Shown: piece by piece, positions 16,768 through 25,196 of the stretch
Layout of the letters: every line of letters starts with the position of its first letter
Position numbering within the stretch: the first letter of the stretch is position 1
Assembly: GCA_003150235.1 (NCBI GenBank)
Contig: QAMW01000003.1
Span: 1 to 64,000, forward strand
DNA from: Bacteroidales bacterium
Lineage (GTDB): Bacteria; Bacteroidota; Bacteroidia; Bacteroidales; Muribaculaceae
Direction of reading: 5' to 3'
Length of the DNA: 64,000 nt
Notes under the pieces: model-generated
The model's input: the letters and a program-made list of their open reading frames with translations, nothing else
Told to the model about the DNA's origin: nothing
Databases searched by the model: none
Made by a program: the position numbers and the translations under genes

Positions 16768-16806
16768 ATCGGGGGTATGCACTGCGCATATCCCCGATTT
16801 TATTTT
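16768..16806 (+). terminator. Terminator of maeB
   Basis: A stem of ATCGGGG and CCCCGAT arms (16768-16797) with an additional TATGC/GCATA inner stem is followed by TTTATTTTT. Confidence 0.8.
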
Positions 16807-16820
16807 TCGACCTTTTTACG

Positions 16821-16828
16821 TATATTTG
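16821..16828 (+). promoter_or_regulatory. Putative -7 element of the zinc peptidase gene
   Basis: TATATTTG, 30 bases before the start codon of the following gene. Confidence 0.45.
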
Positions 16829-16858
16829 CGTTATTACTTGTAAACTAACTCATCGACC

Positions 16859-17731
16859 ATGCGACTCAACGGAAGACGACAAAGTTCCAATATCGACGAC
16901 CGCCGCGGACGACGTAGCGGATTTTCCGCCAAGGCGGGAGGTCTTGGCATAGGCGGACTTATCATAGTGGGAATCATCACCTGGCTTATGGGCGGCAATC
17001 CGCTCGATGTGCTCAACACCGGAGTCAGCTCCTCGCTGGGAGGAGCACAGACAACGGAGGAATACACCCCGACAGCCCAGGAAGAGGAACTTGCCACGTT
17101 TTCCCGACAGATACTTGCCTCGACCGAGGATGTCTGGACCGAGGAATTCAATAAGATGGGGCTGACCTATGAGCCACCGACACTGGTGCTGTTCAACGAC
17201 GCGGTACAGAGCGGCTGCGGAAATGCGACCGCTTCCACCGGACCGTTTTACTGCTCAGCCGACGAATGTCTTTACATAGACCTGTCGTTTTTCAGCCAGA
17301 TGCGCAGCACCCTCGGCTCTGACGGTGACTTTGCCTACGCCTATGTCATAGCCCACGAGGTAGGGCATCATGTGCAGCATCTTCTCGGGACACTTGACAA
17401 ATCACATTCCAAAATGTCGCGCATGAGCGAGAGTGACGCCAACAAAGAGAGCGTACGCATAGAACTGCAGGCTGATTTTCTTGCCGGAGTGTGGGGACAC
17501 CACGAAAACCGCATGTTCAACTCACTTGAAGAAGGTGACCTTGAAGAGGCAATCACCACCGCAGCGGTAATCGGCGACGATTATCTGCAGAAGAAAGCGC
17601 AAGGATATGTTGTGCCCGACGCATTTAACCACGGTCGCTCCGACCAGCGTATGCGGTGGCTCAAGAAAGGGCTGCAGACGGGCGACATCTCCCTCGGCGA
17701 CACCTTCTCCCTGCCCTACAACTCCTTATAG
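16859..17731 (+). CDS. Neutral zinc metallopeptidase, YpfJ/KPN_02809 family
   Basis: A 290-residue protein of the YpfJ family: a cytoplasmic Arg-rich N-terminus (MRLNGRRQSSNIDDRRGRR), one membrane anchor at about residues 25-45 (GLGIGGLIIVGIITWLMGG), and an extracytoplasmic metallopeptidase domain. The zinc site HEVGHHVQHLLG is near residue 170, with the downstream acidic/helical region IELQADFLAGVWGHH providing the third ligand. The Cys pair in SGCGNATASTGPFYCSAD is family-typical. Physiological substrate unknown. Confidence 0.92.
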   Translation: MRLNGRRQSSNIDDRRGRRSGFSAKAGGLGIGGLIIVGIITWLMGGNPLDVLNTGVSSSLGGAQTTEEYTPTAQEEELATFSRQILASTEDVWTEEFNKMGLTYEPPTLVLFNDAVQSGCGNATASTGPFYCSADECLYIDLSFFSQMRSTLGSDGDFAYAYVIAHEVGHHVQHLLGTLDKSHSKMSRMSESDANKESVRIELQADFLAGVWGHHENRMFNSLEEGDLEEAITTAAVIGDDYLQKKAQGYVVPDAFNHGRSDQRMRWLKKGLQTGDISLGDTFSLPYNSL

Positions 17732-17732
17732 C

Positions 17733-17812
17733 GACTTAAGGACTTTAAGGTCTCTAAAGCCCCTAAAGTCCTTAAAATCTGAAAACTGACAACTCCCAAC
17801 TGACAACTCAAT
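17733..17812. repeat. Dispersed microrepeats (CCTTAAAG and CTGACAACT types)
   Basis: Alternating words ACTTAAGGACTTTAAGG and CCCTAAAGTCCTTAAAA can fold back on each other, followed by CTGAAAACTGACAACTCCC and CTGACAACTC. The same pairing of word types occurs at 143-240 and 50276-50362. Confidence 0.6.
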
Positions 17813-17817
17813 AAACC

Positions 17818-19380
17818 ATGAATCCACTGAATGCAATGATTATCGCGGCATGTATTGCCATGCCTGCAGCGGCGGCAGCCGACTCAGACCTCCGCTGGGG
17901 CGACCTCGGCGACGGCACATTCGCCAATCCCGTGCTTAACGCCGACTATTCCGACCCCGACGTGATACGTGTCGGCAACAAATATTATATGACATGCTCG
18001 GAGTTTCACTACATGGGGATGCTCATTCTTGAATCGGACGACATGGTCAACTGGCGCATAATAAGCCGTGTCTACGACAGCATCGACCTGCCCGGCTATT
18101 CCGACATGACAAAATATGCGTCAGGCACATGGGCACCGGCGTTGCGCTATCACGACGGCAAATTCTGGATCTTTGTCTGCACTCCCGACGAAGGTCTCTT
18201 CATGACTACGGCAAGCAATCCCACCGGACCGTGGGAGCCGCTTCATCTGGTGAAAGGCATTGAAAAGTGGGAAGACCCGTGCCCCTTCTGGGATGATGAC
18301 GGCACCGCCTACCTCGGACGTAGCCGCCATGGAGCGGGTCCTATCATATTGCATCGCATGAGTCCCGACGGGCGGGAGTTGCTTGACGACGGCGTGGAAG
18401 TGTACCGGGGTCCCGTGGCTGAAGGCACCAAGATTTTCAAGCGCGACGGCTATTATTATATGAGTATTCCCGAAGGAGGCGTGAGTAAAGGGTGGCAGAC
18501 TGTGTTGCGCTCCAAAAACATATACGGGCCATACGAGTCACGGCGTGTGCTTGAACGCGGCTCGACTGAAATCAACGGGCCTCATCAGGGTGCGCTTGTC
18601 GACACCCCCGACGGCGAATGGTGGTTTTATCATTTCCAGTCGGCAGGACCGCGCGGCAGGGTACTTCATCTGCAGCCGGTAGTGTGGCGCGACGGCTTCC
18701 CTGAAATCGGCACTGACTACGACGGCAACGGTGTAGGAGAGCCGATGAAAGTGTGTCGTAAGCCGTCGACCGGAGTGAGCGGCAAGCCTTACACCCCGCA
18801 GTCATCCGACGAGTTTTCAGGTATGCGTCCCGGCATACAGTGGCAGTTTAACCATAATCCCGATTCGGCATATATATCCGTGAGCGACGGTTGGCTAAAT
18901 ATAACGCCGATGAAATCCCCGCGCCTGCGTACGGCAAGAAATCAGCTTGTGCAGAAAATCATGGGTTACCGCAGCAGCGCGTCGACAAAGGTTGACTTCT
19001 CCCGGTTGCCCGACGGAGGAAGATGCGGCATAGTCTCGATAGGCAAGCGACATATAGGCGCAGGAGTGGAAAATCTTGGCGGAAAGCGGTCGCTTTACAT
19101 GGAGATTGACAGTATTGTCGAGCGACATGACCTCCCCGAAAATTGCGACACAGTATATCTGCGTCTCGACATCGACACTGAGGCAAACGTCAACCAATAT
19201 CATGTAAGCATTGACGGGAAGCATTTTATGCCGCTCGGCTCGCCGTTTGAGACCGAGGCTCACGACTGGAAAGGAAACCACATAGGTCTATATTGCTATA
19301 CGACCGGCGCCACCGACGGAAAAGCCTCATTTGACTACTTCCGCTATACCCACGACGGCCCCGCTTCCCTTCCGCAGTAA
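17818..19380 (+). CDS. Secreted glycoside hydrolase family 43 (beta-xylosidase / arabinofuranosidase-like)
   Basis: A 520-residue enzyme with a signal peptide (residues 1-20, ending AAAAADS). A five-bladed beta-propeller (about 35-310) carries the GH43 triad: general base Asp in NADYSDPDVIRVG, pKa-modulating Asp in WEDPCPFWDDDGTAYLG, and acid Glu in AEGTKIFKRDGYYYM. A concanavalin-like beta-sandwich (GH43_C2 type, about 330-510) follows, typical for exo-acting xylosidases/arabinosidases. It stands alone with no SusCD pair in the window, so the glycan target is not indicated by context. Confidence 0.93.
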   Translation: MNPLNAMIIAACIAMPAAAAADSDLRWGDLGDGTFANPVLNADYSDPDVIRVGNKYYMTCSEFHYMGMLILESDDMVNWRIISRVYDSIDLPGYSDMTKYASGTWAPALRYHDGKFWIFVCTPDEGLFMTTASNPTGPWEPLHLVKGIEKWEDPCPFWDDDGTAYLGRSRHGAGPIILHRMSPDGRELLDDGVEVYRGPVAEGTKIFKRDGYYYMSIPEGGVSKGWQTVLRSKNIYGPYESRRVLERGSTEINGPHQGALVDTPDGEWWFYHFQSAGPRGRVLHLQPVVWRDGFPEIGTDYDGNGVGEPMKVCRKPSTGVSGKPYTPQSSDEFSGMRPGIQWQFNHNPDSAYISVSDGWLNITPMKSPRLRTARNQLVQKIMGYRSSASTKVDFSRLPDGGRCGIVSIGKRHIGAGVENLGGKRSLYMEIDSIVERHDLPENCDTVYLRLDIDTEANVNQYHVSIDGKHFMPLGSPFETEAHDWKGNHIGLYCYTTGATDGKASFDYFRYTHDGPASLPQ

Positions 19381-20021
19381 CACCAGGAAAGCATGTTGCC
19401 CGCAGGGCATCATCCATGCCATCATTAGTATCTCGGTCGGCGTGTGCGGGCTGCCTTCCAGCAGCCCCTACTGCTACGCGCTCCCCGCAATAAAGATACG
19501 TCCCGGCATGTAGCAAATTAAACATGTGATAATCAGAGCGTAGCTGTAGGGGCGAATGGAAGTTCGCCCGAATACCCGAGCAACACCAAGAAAGCATATT
19601 GCCCGCAGGGCATCATCATTGCTTAGCCGGTGGTTGAGCGAAGCGATACCACCGGAAAGAGATGCAAAAACAGATGTTTCCGCAGGAATCATCAAAAGTG
19701 CTCATGATGATTCCCTATCGGGAAACAACGAGAGGGGAGGCAAGCAGACCGTGGGTTTCGCTTCGCTCAACACCACGGCTAAGTTTGGATGATGCCCTGT
19801 CGGGCAACGTCCACTACATAATTAGTATCACGGTCGGCATGGTGCGAGGGTGTTGCAACAGCCGCAGGGTAACGTATTGCACACAATAATACTTTATTAT
19901 CTTTTTCCTCACAATGGATGACAATTCTTGCATTTATATTTGGTAGTGACAACAATTCATAATATCTTTCCGGTATGGAGTTTTACTCCATACCACCGTC
20001 AACTAATTATTATCGGAAACA
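19381..20021. repeat. Long intergenic region packed with palindromic repeats
   Basis: No gene is supported in these 640 bases. Repeats visible: a hairpin GGGCGAA-TGGAAG-TTCGCCC at 19550-19569 after GCGTAGCTGTAG; the palindrome CCGGTGGTTGAGCG...CGATACCACCGG near 19627-19655; CCCTATCGGGAAA near 19710; GTGGGTTTCGCTTCGCTCAACACCAC near 19750; and repeated 'GCAGGGCATCATC'. Very similar units recur at 39.9-40.25 kb. The last 150 bases are AT-rich leader DNA of the next gene. Confidence 0.65.
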
Positions 20022-20444
20022 ATGAAAAAAGTCATTTACCTCCTTACAATCATCATTTACTGTGCTACCCTGTCGGCTCAAAACAATGACACTTACCCCG
20101 CCGAACTGCTCGAAGGCAAAGACTGGTTCATAGTATTCAATGATTCTGAACGAGAAAACTGTCCCCCGCAAGGTGTACATATAAAAAATAACATTCTGAC
20201 TGCATTTGCCTATTTTGATAACAATCGGCAAGAATTAAAATCATCATACTATTTATCAACTACGCTTGATAAAACCTTTATTCCTTCAAAAGTTGGGAAA
20301 TGTACCAGTGGAAAATATCTTATAATCAATGATTCCTCAGGATTAATGTGCGCAGAAATTTTAAAGTTAAATGAAACAGAAATGGTACTACATTGCTATT
20401 GGACAAACAGGCAATTATCATTCACCACAAAACGTCCGGAATAA
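20022..20444 (+). CDS. Small secreted protein, tandem family copy 1
   Basis: A 140-residue protein with a signal peptide (cleavage near LSAQ-NN). The mature part contains, in order, ELLEGKDWFIVF, PPQGVHIKNN, SSYYLSTTLDKTF, SKVGKCTSGKYLI and a C-terminal NRQLSFTTKRP. All of these recur at the same positions in the two following genes. No family was recognised; the short all-beta-looking layout with an early L.GK.W motif is reminiscent of lipocalin-like domains, which is only a guess. The gene is AT-rich compared with the housekeeping genes nearby. Confidence 0.85.
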   Translation: MKKVIYLLTIIIYCATLSAQNNDTYPAELLEGKDWFIVFNDSERENCPPQGVHIKNNILTAFAYFDNNRQELKSSYYLSTTLDKTFIPSKVGKCTSGKYLIINDSSGLMCAEILKLNETEMVLHCYWTNRQLSFTTKRPE

Positions 20445-20474
20445 ATAATCCTCTCTCACCTACATATTGTATTA

Positions 20475-20909
20475 ATGAAACAGAACATTGTTACCTGCCT
20501 AATTATGATTTGCTGCATCTCAGCAAGTTATGCAAACGACACGGGCTACCTCGCCGAACTGCTCGAAGGCAAAGATTGGTATATTACTTTTCCTTCAGAT
20601 GTATATAGCAGCATAAAATGTCAAGGTATAAAATTTGTAAATGGAGAACAAGTTTCATTCATGTATGTAGATAATAAGCGTGAAGAAGTGGCTATCCCAT
20701 ATTACCTATCACATACACCCGACATAGAATTTCATTGGGATAAAGTTGGTAAAACCCGTAAAGGCAAATACTTAATCATATTACTCAAGACCGGCACAGT
20801 AAGGTGCTCAAGCATAACAGAACTGACATCTACATCTCTTGTAATCCAGACACATTGGAACAATCAACAAATCACATTCACCACAATACGACCTGAACAC
20901 CACAAGTAA
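20475..20909 (+). CDS. Small secreted protein, tandem family copy 2
   Basis: A 144-residue paralogue of the preceding gene, 30 bases downstream. Signal peptide ends near SYAN-DT. Conserved blocks: ELLEGKDWYITF, CQGIKFVNG, IPYYLSHTPDIEF, DKVGKTRKGKYLI and NNQQITFTTIRPE. The core strand residues and the C-terminal FTT.RP are kept, while loops diverge strongly, implying an old duplication or diversifying selection. Function unknown. Confidence 0.85.
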   Translation: MKQNIVTCLIMICCISASYANDTGYLAELLEGKDWYITFPSDVYSSIKCQGIKFVNGEQVSFMYVDNKREEVAIPYYLSHTPDIEFHWDKVGKTRKGKYLIILLKTGTVRCSSITELTSTSLVIQTHWNNQQITFTTIRPEHHK

Positions 20910-20960
20910 TCTTTTATAAATACATTTTAGCTATAACAGGATTCAAAGGAATATAAAAAC

Positions 20961-21392
20961 ATGAAAAATTTGCTCATAATATTGCTATTTATTAGTATCA
21001 CAAGTATCGGGAATAATATTTGCGCCCAATCGTCAACCAATTTTTCGACTCAAATGCTTGAGGGTAAAGACTGGTATGTTAAATTTGTTGACGAAGAATA
21101 CAATAAGAGAGCCCCTCAGGGGATACGCTTAGAAAATAATAAATTTATTTCATTTTTATATTCTAACAATAGTAGACGTGAGGCTGCTGTCCCATACTAT
21201 TTATCCCCGAGCCAAGATAAAACTTTTATTGCCTCAAAAATTGGGTTATATAAAAGCGGCAATTACATCGTAACTCAAGATCAATATGGATTTATGTGTG
21301 CTAAAATTTTAAGCCTAACCGATGACACGCTCACTATCTATTGTCCTTGGAACAGGCAACAACTAACATTCACCACAAAACGCCCAAACTAA
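20961..21392 (+). CDS. Small secreted protein, tandem family copy 3
   Basis: A 143-residue third paralogue, 51 bases after copy 2. Signal peptide ends near ICAQ-SS. Blocks: QMLEGKDWYVKF, APQGIRLENN, VPYYLSPSQDKTF, SKIGLYKSGNYIV and NRQQLTFTTKRPN. Closer to copy 1 than to copy 2 in the C-terminal half (FMCAKILSL versus LMCAEILKL). Function unknown. Confidence 0.85.
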   Translation: MKNLLIILLFISITSIGNNICAQSSTNFSTQMLEGKDWYVKFVDEEYNKRAPQGIRLENNKFISFLYSNNSRREAAVPYYLSPSQDKTFIASKIGLYKSGNYIVTQDQYGFMCAKILSLTDDTLTIYCPWNRQQLTFTTKRPN

Positions 21393-21519
21393 AAATGCGG
21401 GCATCTTGCTTTTATGTGAAATTTAGATCCGGAGTATTTCCACTAATATTGACGGGGGATTAAACTTTTTATTAATTTCGTGTCTTATTATGTAGATAAA
21501 CCCATTTCTAAACTTAATA

Positions 21520-22593
21520 ATGACGGCTATGAATGGTATTTTAAAGAAAATTGCCGTGGCTTTTCTAAGTCTGGCATTAATGACGCCGATGGTCGACGCA
21601 CAAAACCACCGGACATCAGGCAACCGTGGCGGCAATCATCCCACGGCACAGCGTCCCACCAATAATGGCGGCAGCCGCCCCGCCTCCACACGACCGTCAG
21701 CACGACCTGCCTCAGGCAACAACAGCAACCATAATAACAACGGAAATCGCGGCAATTATCGTCCGGGCAACAACGGCAACCACAATAACAACCGCCCAAG
21801 CAGCAACAACCGTCCTGACAACAACCGACCGGGTAACAACGGAAACCATGGCAACAACCGCCCCGACAATAACCGTCCCGGTAACAACGGCAACCATGGC
21901 AACAACCGCCCCGGTAACAACAATAGACCGGGCAATGACTGGAATCACGGGAATAACCGTCCCGGAAATAACGGGAACCACGGTAACAACCGTCCGGGCA
22001 ACGACTGGCATTTCGGTCGCCCCAACGGTGGCGGTCACGGACACGTAGCACCTCCCCGTCCCGGCGGTCCTCATCGTCCTCCGATGGTTGCTCCTCCGAT
22101 GCGCCCCCATCGCCCGATAGCTCACGGCTGGACACGCCCGGTGCCTCCTCCCGCATGGCGTCCGCGTCCCCACGCACCGGCAATCTCGGCGATTCTCGGC
22201 ATTACATTCGGCACCGGGTTCAACATCTCCCTCGATTACCTGTATGGCAGAGGCTACATCGTAGACGGCTATGGCGATAACCGCGTGTATCTGCGTGATG
22301 TCAACCAGTTTAACTATTACTGGCCCGACGCCACACTCTATTACGGCAACGGCGGACTGATGCGTTCCGAGTTTTTGTACTCGACATCCTATCCCGACAT
22401 GATGCGCTATACATCGCTTTACAATTCATTGATGAGCACCTACGGCGCACCGGTCAACTATGTAACCAGCGGAGCATCAGTCACAGCGACATGGTTTGCG
22501 CCAAACAGCGGCTACGTCACGCTGCAATATTCGCCACAATACTCTATCGGCGGTGCGCTCCGTTACTTCACGACAATCACCTTCGGGCTTTAA
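21520..22593 (+). CDS. Secreted Asn/Gly/Arg/Pro-rich repeat protein
   Basis: A 357-residue protein with a signal peptide (about residues 4-27, ending MVDAQ). Residues ~30-165 are low complexity, built from repeats of the type NNRPGNNGNHG, with 10 or more copies; residues ~165-220 are Pro/His/Arg-rich. The C-terminal ~135 residues form a folded-looking domain (GITFGTGFNISLDYLYGRGYIVDGYGDNRVYLRDV, ending in strands ALRYFTTITFGL). The Met at codon 4 (MNGILKK) is an alternative start. Probably an envelope or surface protein; no specific function can be assigned. Confidence 0.8.
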   Translation: MTAMNGILKKIAVAFLSLALMTPMVDAQNHRTSGNRGGNHPTAQRPTNNGGSRPASTRPSARPASGNNSNHNNNGNRGNYRPGNNGNHNNNRPSSNNRPDNNRPGNNGNHGNNRPDNNRPGNNGNHGNNRPGNNNRPGNDWNHGNNRPGNNGNHGNNRPGNDWHFGRPNGGGHGHVAPPRPGGPHRPPMVAPPMRPHRPIAHGWTRPVPPPAWRPRPHAPAISAILGITFGTGFNISLDYLYGRGYIVDGYGDNRVYLRDVNQFNYYWPDATLYYGNGGLMRSEFLYSTSYPDMMRYTSLYNSLMSTYGAPVNYVTSGASVTATWFAPNSGYVTLQYSPQYSIGGALRYFTTITFGL

Positions 22594-22605
22594 ACCACAT
22601 ATCGA

Positions 22606-22690
22606 CAGGACTCCGGATTGACAAATTGTATACAGGGACAATTATAATCCACTAAGGATTAATCAATTATCATCCGGAGTCCTGCCATTT
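22606..22690 (+). terminator. Long-stem terminator upstream of argR
   Basis: A perfect 12-bp stem (CAGGACTCCGGA at 22606-22617, TCCGGAGTCCTG at 22673-22684) encloses a 55-base loop with its own AATCC/GGATT hairpin and is followed by a T-rich tract. It separates the repeat-protein gene from the arginine operon. Confidence 0.75.
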
Positions 22691-22733
22691 TTATATTCAA
22701 TCACATTTCGCGCCATTACATTTTTGCAAAAAT

Positions 22734-22753
22734 ATTGTATAAAAATTCATAAT
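22734..22753 (+). promoter_or_regulatory. Putative ARG box (ArgR operator)
   Basis: TTGTATAAAAATTCATAA resembles the imperfect palindrome TNTGAATWWWWATTCANA; the right half-site (AAATTCATA) fits well, the left half poorly. It lies 28-47 bases before the inferred -7 element of argR, a position consistent with autoregulation. Confidence 0.4.
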
Positions 22754-22780
22754 TATAGCACGAATATGATATTTTGTCAC

Positions 22781-22788
22781 TAAATTTG
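22781..22788 (+). promoter_or_regulatory. Putative -7 element of the arginine operon
   Basis: TAAATTTG, 34 bases before the argR start codon. Confidence 0.5.
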
Positions 22789-22822
22789 CCGTCTCAAATA
22801 AAATTTTCTCAAAGAAAAAGGT

Positions 22823-23365
22823 ATGAGTAGAAGGCAAACGCGCTTATTGGCGATTGTTGAGATACTATCCAACAACCGCATAGGCAGTCAGGACGAATTG
22901 TCGCGACTGCTTGCCGCGCGCGGTTTCAAAGTCACACAGGCTACCCTGTCACGCGACCTCAAGGCGTTGAAGACCACCAAGGTCGCCGCCGACTGGGGAG
23001 GCTACCGCTATATAGTGACACGCCCCGGGGATGTTCCTGAAGACGAGATTTACGAATCGATACCTTCAACGGCACAATCCGACACCCATCCGGCGGTGCA
23101 ATCGCTCGACTTTTCCGGCACGATGCTCGTGATACGTACTCTCGAAGGCTATGCCAGCGGACTCGCCTACGACCTCGACCGCCTCGACACTCCCTATATC
23201 CTCGGCACGATAGCCGGAGCCGACACGGTGATAGTGGTGCTTGCCGAAAATGTGTCACACAGCGAGATACTCGCCTATTTCCAGAATTTTTTCCCGCCGA
23301 AGGTGATAGCCGCAGCGCTTGATGCCTATTGTCCTCCGGCTAAACCTCAAAAATTATCACTATAA
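22823..23365 (+). CDS. argR: Arginine repressor
   Basis: A 180-residue ArgR: N-terminal winged HTH (RQTRLLAIVEILSNNRIGSQDELSRLLAARGFKVTQATLSRDLKAL, residues 4-50) with the recognition helix signature TQATLSRDL, and a C-terminal oligomerisation/arginine-binding domain with the acidic GTIAGADTVIVVL motif (residues ~130-145). It is 25-30 residues longer than E. coli ArgR because of an insert around residues 70-90. First gene of the arginine operon it is expected to control. Confidence 0.95.
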   Translation: MSRRQTRLLAIVEILSNNRIGSQDELSRLLAARGFKVTQATLSRDLKALKTTKVAADWGGYRYIVTRPGDVPEDEIYESIPSTAQSDTHPAVQSLDFSGTMLVIRTLEGYASGLAYDLDRLDTPYILGTIAGADTVIVVLAENVSHSEILAYFQNFFPPKVIAAALDAYCPPAKPQKLSL

Positions 23366-23374
23366 CTAACAGAA

Positions 23375-23944
23375 ATGATTGACCCGTCGAAAATTGAAGT
23401 GGTTGTTGCTTCGGAAGAGCATGTAGGCTATGTAGAGGAAATCCTCGACACCATCAACCGTGCGGCAAAAGTGCGCGGCACCGGTATCGCCAAGCGTTCT
23501 CCCGAATATGTCAAGCAGAAGATGCTTGAACACAAGGCGGTGGTGGCTCTCCACGACGGGGAGTTTGCCGGCTTCAGCTATATCGAATGCTGGAGCAACA
23601 AACAGTTTGTCGCCAACTCCGGACTTATCGTTGCCGACAAATATCGCGGCATAGGACTTGCCAAGCGCATAAAGGAGCGTATTTTCAAGCTGTCGCGCGA
23701 GATGTTTCCCGAAGCAAAGATATTCTCCCTCACTACCGGCGCGGCGGTGATGAAGATGAACTACGAGCTCGGCTACCGCCCCGTGACTTTTGACCAGCTT
23801 ACCACCGACGCCGCTTTCTGGCGCGGCTGCGAAAGCTGTGTCAATTTCGACATACTCCAGCGCAACGGCGGTCACAAATGTCTCTGCACAGGACTTCTAT
23901 ACGACCCGGCGGAGGTAAAATTCCATATCAACGAAAAATCATAA
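23375..23944 (+). CDS. GNAT acyltransferase of arginine synthesis (probable N-acylglutamate synthase)
   Basis: A 189-residue GNAT protein. The acyl-CoA-binding motif is in GLIVADKYRGIGLAKRIKERIF (RGIGLA loop, about residues 88-110), and a Cys-rich C-terminal block CESCVNFDILQRNGGHKCLC is characteristic of this subgroup. It sits between argR and argG, the place where a first-step enzyme is missing from the window. In Bacteroides, arginine synthesis runs through succinylated intermediates and the equivalent GNAT gene has been implicated in making N-succinylglutamate; the acyl donor here is inferred from that. Confidence 0.75.
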   Translation: MIDPSKIEVVVASEEHVGYVEEILDTINRAAKVRGTGIAKRSPEYVKQKMLEHKAVVALHDGEFAGFSYIECWSNKQFVANSGLIVADKYRGIGLAKRIKERIFKLSREMFPEAKIFSLTTGAAVMKMNYELGYRPVTFDQLTTDAAFWRGCESCVNFDILQRNGGHKCLCTGLLYDPAEVKFHINEKS

Positions 23945-23975
23945 TTATTTCTCACCTCATAAAATCACCTCGACT

Positions 23976-25196
23976 ATGAAGGAAGACAAGAAAAAAGTAG
24001 TGCTCGCATTCAGTGGCGGACTCGACACATCATTTGCAGTAAAATATCTCAGTGAAGATTGCGGTTACGACGTGTACACCGCCATCGCCAACACCGGAGG
24101 TTTTTCACCCGAAGAGCTGAAGGCAATCGAGAAGCGTGCCCTCGACCTCGGGGCAAAAGGACATGCCACGCTTGACATCACTCAGGAATACTACGAAAAG
24201 AGCATCAAATACATGATATTCGGCAATGTGCTACGCAACGGCACCTACCCCATCTCGGTAAGCTCGGAGCGTATATTCCAGGCTATCGCCATCATCCAGT
24301 ATGCCAAGTCGATAGGAGCGAAGTATGTGGCTCACGGAAGCACGAGCGCAGGCAACGACCAGGTGCGTTTCGACCTCACATTCCAGATTCTTGCTCCTGA
24401 AATCGAGATTATCACCCCTACCCGCGACATGAACCTCACCCGCGAGTATGAGATAGAGTATCTTAAAAAGCACGGCTATGTTGCCGACTTCAAGAAACTC
24501 GAATATTCAATCAACAAAGGTCTCTGGGGCACATCGGTCGGAGGAAAGGAAACACTCCACAGCAACCAGACACTCCCCGAGGAGGCTTATCCCACACAGA
24601 TGACGGCGACAGCCGACAGCCGCCTCACCATCGACTTCAAGGAGGGCGAAATCGCGGCGGTCAACGGCGAACCGTTTACCGACAAGGTGAAGGCGATACA
24701 GAAAATCGAGGAACTGGTAGCTCCATACGCCGTAGGCAGAGATATGCACGTAGGCGACACCATCATAGGTATCAAAGGTCGCGTGGGCTTCGAGGCAGGC
24801 GCGCCGATGGTGATTCTCGCGGCACACAAGATGCTTGAGAAGCATACCCTCACCAAGTGGCAGCAATACTGGAAAGACCAGCTCGGCACATGGTATGGCA
24901 TGTTCCTTCACGAGGCACAGTATCTTGAGCCGGTGATGCGCGACATCGAGCGTTTCCTTGAATCGTCGCAGCGCAACGTGACCGGGCGTGTACTCGTGGA
25001 CCTGAAGCCTTATCGCTTCGTGACAGTAGGCGTGGAAAGCGACTTCGACCTTATGAAGAGTGCTTTCGGCGAGTATGGCGAGGTAAGCAAGGGCTGGACC
25101 GCCGATGACGTGAAAGGCTTCACCAAGATACTCGGCAACCAGATGAAGATATATTACTCCGTGCAGGAACGTAACGACAAATCACCGGAGGCATGA
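23976..25196 (+). CDS. argG: Argininosuccinate synthase
   Basis: ATP-dependent condensation of citrulline and aspartate. The 406-residue protein has the N-type ATP pyrophosphatase P-loop SGGLDTS at residues 13-19 and the citrulline/aspartate-binding segments YVAHGSTSAGNDQVRFDLTF and NKGLWGTSVGGKE. It belongs to the divergent Bacteroidetes group (no GAPK-type ending). The stop codon overlaps the argC start by 4 bases, implying coupled translation. Confidence 0.96.
   Translation: MKEDKKKVVLAFSGGLDTSFAVKYLSEDCGYDVYTAIANTGGFSPEELKAIEKRALDLGAKGHATLDITQEYYEKSIKYMIFGNVLRNGTYPISVSSERIFQAIAIIQYAKSIGAKYVAHGSTSAGNDQVRFDLTFQILAPEIEIITPTRDMNLTREYEIEYLKKHGYVADFKKLEYSINKGLWGTSVGGKETLHSNQTLPEEAYPTQMTATADSRLTIDFKEGEIAAVNGEPFTDKVKAIQKIEELVAPYAVGRDMHVGDTIIGIKGRVGFEAGAPMVILAAHKMLEKHTLTKWQQYWKDQLGTWYGMFLHEAQYLEPVMRDIERFLESSQRNVTGRVLVDLKPYRFVTVGVESDFDLMKSAFGEYGEVSKGWTADDVKGFTKILGNQMKIYYSVQERNDKSPEA

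Noticed and set aside
21527..22183. A 218-codon minus-strand frame and a plus-strand alternative frame over the NNRPG repeats
   Set aside because: Both are out-of-frame readings of a repetitive coding region (Cys/Arg- or Thr-rich low complexity) without a signal or motif of their own.
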